NCBI RefSeq assembly: GCF_014649835.1
Contig: NZ_BMTU01000001.1
Coordinates: 496,001 to 560,000, forward strand
Reading direction: 5' to 3'
DNA length: 64,000 nt
Origin: Streptomyces pilosus
GTDB lineage: Bacteria > Actinomycetota > Actinomycetes > Streptomycetales > Streptomycetaceae
The notes under the pieces were generated by a model that ran no database searches, was not told the origin of the DNA, and saw only the letters and a list, made by a program, of their open reading frames with translations. Both the position numbers and the translations under genes were made by a program. Every line of letters starts with the position of its first letter. The stretch's first letter is position 1. Shown in pieces: positions 60,588-64,000 of this stretch.

Positions 60588-61430
60588 GTGAATATCCGCT
60601 CCCTCACTCGAGGCGACGGCGTGGTGATCGGAGCAGCGGTATTGCTGTTCATCGCGTCGTTCCTCGATCTGTACTCGATCGATGGCGCCCCGGACAGCGC
60701 GGACATCCCCAACCTGTGGGACAGCGGGCCGGTCGTGCTCGGCGTCCTGCTCGCGGGGATCATCGGTGCGGCGCTGGTCGTCGTGGCCCGGGGGCTGCCG
60801 CAGCCGCGCAAGGTCGCCGGTCTCGACCTCGGCCAGTTCGGCGTGGCCTTCACGGTGTTCGCCGCCTGGTGCGCGCTCGGCAACATCTTCGACCCGGTGG
60901 GCGGTTTCGACGGCAGCGGGGGCTTCTCCGCGGACATCGGCGCCGGCACGGGCCTGATCCTCGCGCTGGTCGCCACGCTCCTCATGGCCGGCGCCGCCGT
61001 CGCCACGCCCCTGGTCCCCGCCCTCAAGGGCCCCCTCCTCCCGGCCGCCCGTCCGGCCGCGCCGCAGCCCTACGGCGCCCAACCGCCCGGCGGTTACGGC
61101 TACCCGGGCGCGGGCGGGCAGCAGCCCCCCTTCGGTGGTCAGCCGCAGCCGGGCCAGCCCGGTGGCCCGGGCCAGCAGCCCTTCCCGGGACAGCCGCAGC
61201 AGGGGCAGCCGAGTGCCCCGGCGCCCGCCGGTGACTTCTCGCCGTTCTGGTTCGCCGTGCCGGTGCCCCGGCCGCTGTTCCCGGAGGACGGCTCGTCGAC
61301 GCCGATCGCCGAACTCGCCCCCGGTACCTGGTACCTGGCGGTCGAGCAGCGCGGCCAGGCGCTCGTCGCGCAGACGCAGGACGGCCGGCGCGGCGTCCTG
61401 CAGGACACGTCGGGCATTCAGCGCGGCTGA
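60588..61430 (+). CDS. Four-helix membrane protein with PQG-rich linker
   Basis: 280 residues: four hydrophobic helices (about 12-28, 45-65, 80-100, 118-140), a ~55-residue Pro/Gly/Gln linker with PGQP repeats, then a compact C-terminal domain (G-T-W-Y-L-A-V-E-Q-R-G-Q-A-L-V-A-Q-T-Q-D-G-R-R-G-V-L). Resembles the DUF5336 group; role unknown. GTG start at 60588. Confidence 0.8.
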   Translation: MNIRSLTRGDGVVIGAAVLLFIASFLDLYSIDGAPDSADIPNLWDSGPVVLGVLLAGIIGAALVVVARGLPQPRKVAGLDLGQFGVAFTVFAAWCALGNIFDPVGGFDGSGGFSADIGAGTGLILALVATLLMAGAAVATPLVPALKGPLLPAARPAAPQPYGAQPPGGYGYPGAGGQQPPFGGQPQPGQPGGPGQQPFPGQPQQGQPSAPAPAGDFSPFWFAVPVPRPLFPEDGSSTPIAELAPGTWYLAVEQRGQALVAQTQDGRRGVLQDTSGIQRG

Positions 61431-61453
61431 TCTCCGGCGGCTCCTTCCTCGTC

Positions 61454-61485
61454 ACGGCCCCTCGCCCCTGCGGGCGGGGGGCCGT
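61454..61485 (+). terminator. Terminator hairpin
   Basis: ACGGCCCC (61454-61461) and GGGGCCGT (61478-61485) form the outer stem; an inner CGCCC/GGGCG stem completes it. Confidence 0.7.
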
Positions 61486-61577
61486 TGCCGTGCCGGGGCC
61501 GCGGCGCGGAAGTCCCTGCCGACCGGTCCGGCCGAACGTCCTGGTTTCAAGCGGGCGTTCGGGGCCAGTCGGAAAGC

Positions 61578-61871
61578 ATGTCCCCTAGATATCGCTCTGG
61601 TTCCACCTCCGCGGGGACGGTCATCGCGGTGATCGCGGACGTCATGGCCGTCATCCTCGGACTGTGGATTCTGATGTACCTGTTGGAGGCCAACCGGGCC
61701 AACGACCTGGTCCAGTTCGTCCATGACGCGGCCAACTGGCTGGCAGCCTGGTCGCGTGACCTGTTCACCTTCGACGAGGAATGGGCCCGGGTCGTCTTCG
61801 GCTACGGACTCGCCGCCGTCGTCTACCTGTTCATCGGCCACGCCATCGCGGGCCGCCTGCGCCGCCACTGA
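61578..61871 (+). CDS. Small two-helix membrane protein (97 aa)
   Basis: Hydrophobic helices about 12-35 and 75-91 with an amphipathic stretch between (N-D-L-V-Q-F-V-H-D-A-A-N-W-L-A-A-W-S). Typical streptomycete small membrane protein; no function. GGAAAG is 5 bases before the ATG. Confidence 0.8.
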   Translation: MSPRYRSGSTSAGTVIAVIADVMAVILGLWILMYLLEANRANDLVQFVHDAANWLAAWSRDLFTFDEEWARVVFGYGLAAVVYLFIGHAIAGRLRRH

Positions 61872-61916
61872 ACCGGGCCCCGGCACCCCGGAGTCGTGTC
61901 CCGAGGCTTCACCCGA

Positions 61917-61942
61917 CCGGGCCGCCCGCGGGGGCGGCCCGG
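61917..61942. terminator. Bidirectional terminator
   Basis: CCGGGCCGCCC (61917-61927) pairs with GGGCGGCCCGG (61932-61942), an 11-bp perfect stem with a 4-base loop, between convergent genes. Confidence 0.75.
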
Positions 61943-61944
61943 GT

Positions 61945-63039
61945 TCAGGTGAGGGGGCAGCAGTCCGGGTCCAGGCCCCTGGGCAGGTGGTCGCCGCCGA
62001 AGACCGCGCAGGTGGGCTCGTGGCCGCCGAGGGCGGCGACCGCCAGCAGCAGCGAGCCGGCCGTCCACGTGGTCAGCTCGCGCGGCCATATGGCGTCGTC
62101 GTCGAAGACGTACCCCGTCCAGTACAGGCCGGTCTCCGGGTCGCGCAGGTGCCGGATGGACTGGAGCACCTCCAGCGCACGGTCGGACTCGCCCATCGCC
62201 CACAGGGCCAGGGCGAGTTCGGCCGACTCGCCGCCGGTCACCCACGGGTTGGGCACCACGCAGCGCACCCCGAGGCCGGGCACGACGAAGCGCTCCCAGC
62301 CCTCCTCGATGCGGGCCTTGGCCTCCGCGCCGGTGAGCGCGCCGCCGAGGACCGGGTAGTACCAGTCCATCGAGTAGCGGTCCTTGTCCAGGAACCGCTC
62401 CGGGTGGTGCCGGATCGCGTGCCGCAGCGCGCCCGCCGCCAGCTCCCAGTCGGGCTGCGGCTCCTCGCGCTGCTCGGCGACGGCCAGTGCGCAGCGCAGC
62501 GCGTGATGGACGGACGAGGAGCCGGTCAGCAGCGCGTCCGCGGTGGGCGTGCCGTCGTCGTCGCGCCGCCAGCCGATCTGCCCGCCGGGCTGCTGGAGTC
62601 GCAGGACGAACTCCACGGCCGCGCACACGGTGGGCCACATGCGGTCCAGGAAGGTGTCGTCGCCGGTGGAGAGGTAGTGGTGCCACACCCCGACCGCGAT
62701 GTAGGCGACGAAGTTGGTCTCCCGGCCCCGGTCGGTGATGTCGAGCGGGTCGCCGTCGGCGTACGCCGCGTACCAGGAGCCGTCCTCCAGCTGGTGACGG
62801 GCCAGCCAGAGGTAGGCCCGCTCGGCGGCCTCGTACTCACCGGCGGTGTCCAGGGCCATCGCGGCCTCGACGTGGTCCCACGGGTCGAGGTGGTGCCCCC
62901 GGAACCACGGGATCGCACCGTCCTCGCGCTGCACGGCGAGGATCCCGGCGACGGTCCCGGCGGCCTGGTCGGCGGTCAGCACACCGGGTAGGACGAGGTG
63001 TTCGGTCCGAGGAGTCCGGGGAGTCCTGGGGGTGGTCAC
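61945..63039 (-). CDS. Alpha/alpha-toroid protein (prenyltransferase/glucoamylase-like)
   Basis: 364 residues. Repeated helical pairs with W-F-x-G-H-H-L-D-P-W-D-H-V-E-A-A, Q-L-E-D-G-S-W-Y-A-A-Y, R-E-T-N-F-V-A-Y-I-A-V-G-V-W-H-H-Y and S-S-V-H-H-A-L-R-C-A make an (alpha/alpha)6 barrel, the fold shared by prenyltransferase beta subunits, squalene cyclases and glucoamylases. No D-x-D-D-T-A cyclase motif is seen. Usually annotated prenyltransferase, though sugar hydrolysis is as likely. GTG at 63039 overlaps the methyltransferase stop (GTGA). Confidence 0.82.
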   Translation of the reverse strand: MTTPRTPRTPRTEHLVLPGVLTADQAAGTVAGILAVQREDGAIPWFRGHHLDPWDHVEAAMALDTAGEYEAAERAYLWLARHQLEDGSWYAAYADGDPLDITDRGRETNFVAYIAVGVWHHYLSTGDDTFLDRMWPTVCAAVEFVLRLQQPGGQIGWRRDDDGTPTADALLTGSSSVHHALRCALAVAEQREEPQPDWELAAGALRHAIRHHPERFLDKDRYSMDWYYPVLGGALTGAEAKARIEEGWERFVVPGLGVRCVVPNPWVTGGESAELALALWAMGESDRALEVLQSIRHLRDPETGLYWTGYVFDDDAIWPRELTTWTAGSLLLAVAALGGHEPTCAVFGGDHLPRGLDPDCCPLT

Positions 63040-63782
63040 GTGGCGTCCGCCTCGGCCGCGGCACGCGGCAGGTGCGGCTTGGTGGCGTAGGCGACGAAGC
63101 TCTTGCCGATCACCGGGTTCAGCGCCCGCTCGGCGACCCGGGTGGCCAGCGGCTTCTTCATGATGTCCCAGACCAGCAGCTTGTGGTAGGCCCGGATCGG
63201 CAGCGCCTTGTCGTTGTCCACGCCGAAGGCGCACTTCAGCCACCAGTACGGCGAGTGCAGCGCGTGCGCGTGGTGGGTGCCGTACGGGCGCAGTCCCGCC
63301 TCGCGGATCTTCGCCAGCAGTTCGTCCGCCTTGTAGATGCGGATGTGGCCGCCCTCGACCTCGTGGTAGGCGTCGGAGAGGGTCCAGCAGACCTTCTCCG
63401 GTCCGTAGCGCGGCACGGTGACGGCGATGCGTCCGCCGGGCCTGAGCACGCGCACCATCTCGGCGAGCACGCCCTTGTCGTCGGGGATGTGCTCCATCAC
63501 CTCGGAGATGATGACGACGTCGAAGGACTCGTCCGGGAAGGGCAGGGCCAGCGCGTCGCCCTCCATCGCGGTGGCGGTGGCCCCGGCGGGCGCCTCCCCG
63601 GCCTCCTTCATCGCCGCGAACCACTTGGCGACCTCGCGGATCTCGTCGGCGTTCTGGTCCAGCGCCACGACCTGGGCACCGCGCCGGTAGCACTCGAAGG
63701 CGTGCCGGCCGGCCCCGCACCCGAGGTCCAGGACACGGTCGCCCGGGGCGAGCGGGAACCGGGAGAAGTCGACGGTCAGCAC
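63036..63782 (-). CDS. Class I SAM-dependent methyltransferase
   Basis: 248 residues, GTG at 63782. Motif I L-D-L-G-C-G-A-G-R-H (about 19-28), acidic D-Q-N-A-D-E-I, and a P-F-P-D-E-S-F-D-V-V-I-I-S-E-V-M-E-H-I motif. It resembles methyltransferases of lipid or small-molecule acceptors. It overlaps the glycosyltransferase stop and the toroid protein start, so the three are one translational unit. Confidence 0.9.
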   Translation of the reverse strand: MLTVDFSRFPLAPGDRVLDLGCGAGRHAFECYRRGAQVVALDQNADEIREVAKWFAAMKEAGEAPAGATATAMEGDALALPFPDESFDVVIISEVMEHIPDDKGVLAEMVRVLRPGGRIAVTVPRYGPEKVCWTLSDAYHEVEGGHIRIYKADELLAKIREAGLRPYGTHHAHALHSPYWWLKCAFGVDNDKALPIRAYHKLLVWDIMKKPLATRVAERALNPVIGKSFVAYATKPHLPRAAAEADAT

Positions 63783-64000
63783 GTGGCCCTGCTTTCGCGA
63801 TCGGAGGTGTCGGCCGCGGGCACGGGGACGGCGCCCGTGTCCGGGAGGGTGTCGGGGAGGACGTCCGCGCCGGCCGGGGCCGGGCGGTGCGCGGCGGGCT
63901 CGGCCGCGGGGACGGCGCCGGTGGCACGGCCCGCGCCGGATGCCGCGGTCGCCATGGCCTCGCGGTAGCGGGCCACCGTGCCCTCGGCGGCGCGCGCCCA
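63776..64000 (-). CDS. Glycosyltransferase C-terminus (runs off right edge)
   Basis: The frame is open from the right edge to the stop at 63776-63778. The window's end encodes W-A-R-A-A-E-G-T-V-A-R-Y-R-E-A-M, the pattern of a glycosyltransferase group 1 C-terminal helix, followed by a ~60-residue disordered Ala/Pro tail. The linkage with a methyltransferase and a toroid protein supports this. Low confidence as most of the gene is missing. Confidence 0.5.
   Translation of the reverse strand, partial: WARAAEGTVARYREAMATAASGAGRATGAVPAAEPAAHRPAPAGADVLPDTLPDTGAVPVPAADTSDRESRATC

Overview
The window is a piece of a Streptomyces chromosome. The DNA is GC-rich throughout, codon third positions are almost all G or C, and starts are often GTG. 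The gene content is typical of the genus: a large AfsR/SARP-type regulator, two F420-linked enzymes, HtaA heme proteins with a LAXTG sortase signal, an RNase H-phosphatase fusion, a DUF6243 protein and many drug exporters. From memory, the order resembles the core region of S. coelicolor around its nadE, panB, map, alkaline phosphatase and rnpB genes. I saw no insertion sequence, prophage, integrase, CRISPR array or ordinary tRNA.

Layout. 0-3.5 kb: the start of an Rrf2 regulator, a DUF3105/DUF305 membrane pair and nadE. 3.5-14.8 kb: an exo/endonuclease-phosphatase-fold membrane protein, a TetR-DHA2 exporter pair with a palindromic operator, panB, a DrrAB-like ABC exporter, a 1090-residue SARP regulator and a site-2 protease-like protein. 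14.8-20 kb: an F420-NADP reductase, methionine aminopeptidase, an iron-box-controlled heme oxygenase and small metabolic genes. 20-27.5 kb: a heme acquisition locus. Two HtaA-domain surface proteins diverge from an iron box opposite an HmuTUV ABC importer, so extracellular heme could be bound, imported and then opened by the heme oxygenase at 17.7 kb under the same regulator. 27.6-41.2 kb: a lipoprotein, a degenerate primase-polymerase-like protein, GDPD, TetR, DUF6243, an Rsm22-type methyltransferase with a four-cysteine set, exporters and oxidoreductases, and a PhoD-type phosphatase with a possible PHO box.

41.2-44.1 kb is the most interesting part. A roughly 108-nt sequence on the minus strand folds as a circularly permuted tRNA mimic (T-arm, acceptor, D-arm, closed by a two-part terminal stem), which is the architecture of YrlA-type bacterial Y RNAs. 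It lies directly downstream of a conserved protein of unknown function. Next come a DUF3800 gene behind two long hairpins, and rnpB, whose 5' end and promoter lie inside the 3' end of an EamA transporter gene.

44-64 kb: AraC/EamA, Uma2, a MerR gene with a 19-bp-spacer, apparently leaderless promoter, YaaA, a KDPG-aldolase-like gene with a clear operator, a translationally coupled RNase H-phosphatase / zinc-ribbon / Nif3 group (the zinc-ribbon gene apparently starts at CTG), two DHA2 exporters, a cell-wall amidase, small membrane proteins, and the 3' end of a glycosyltransferase-methyltransferase-toroid protein operon that runs off the right edge.
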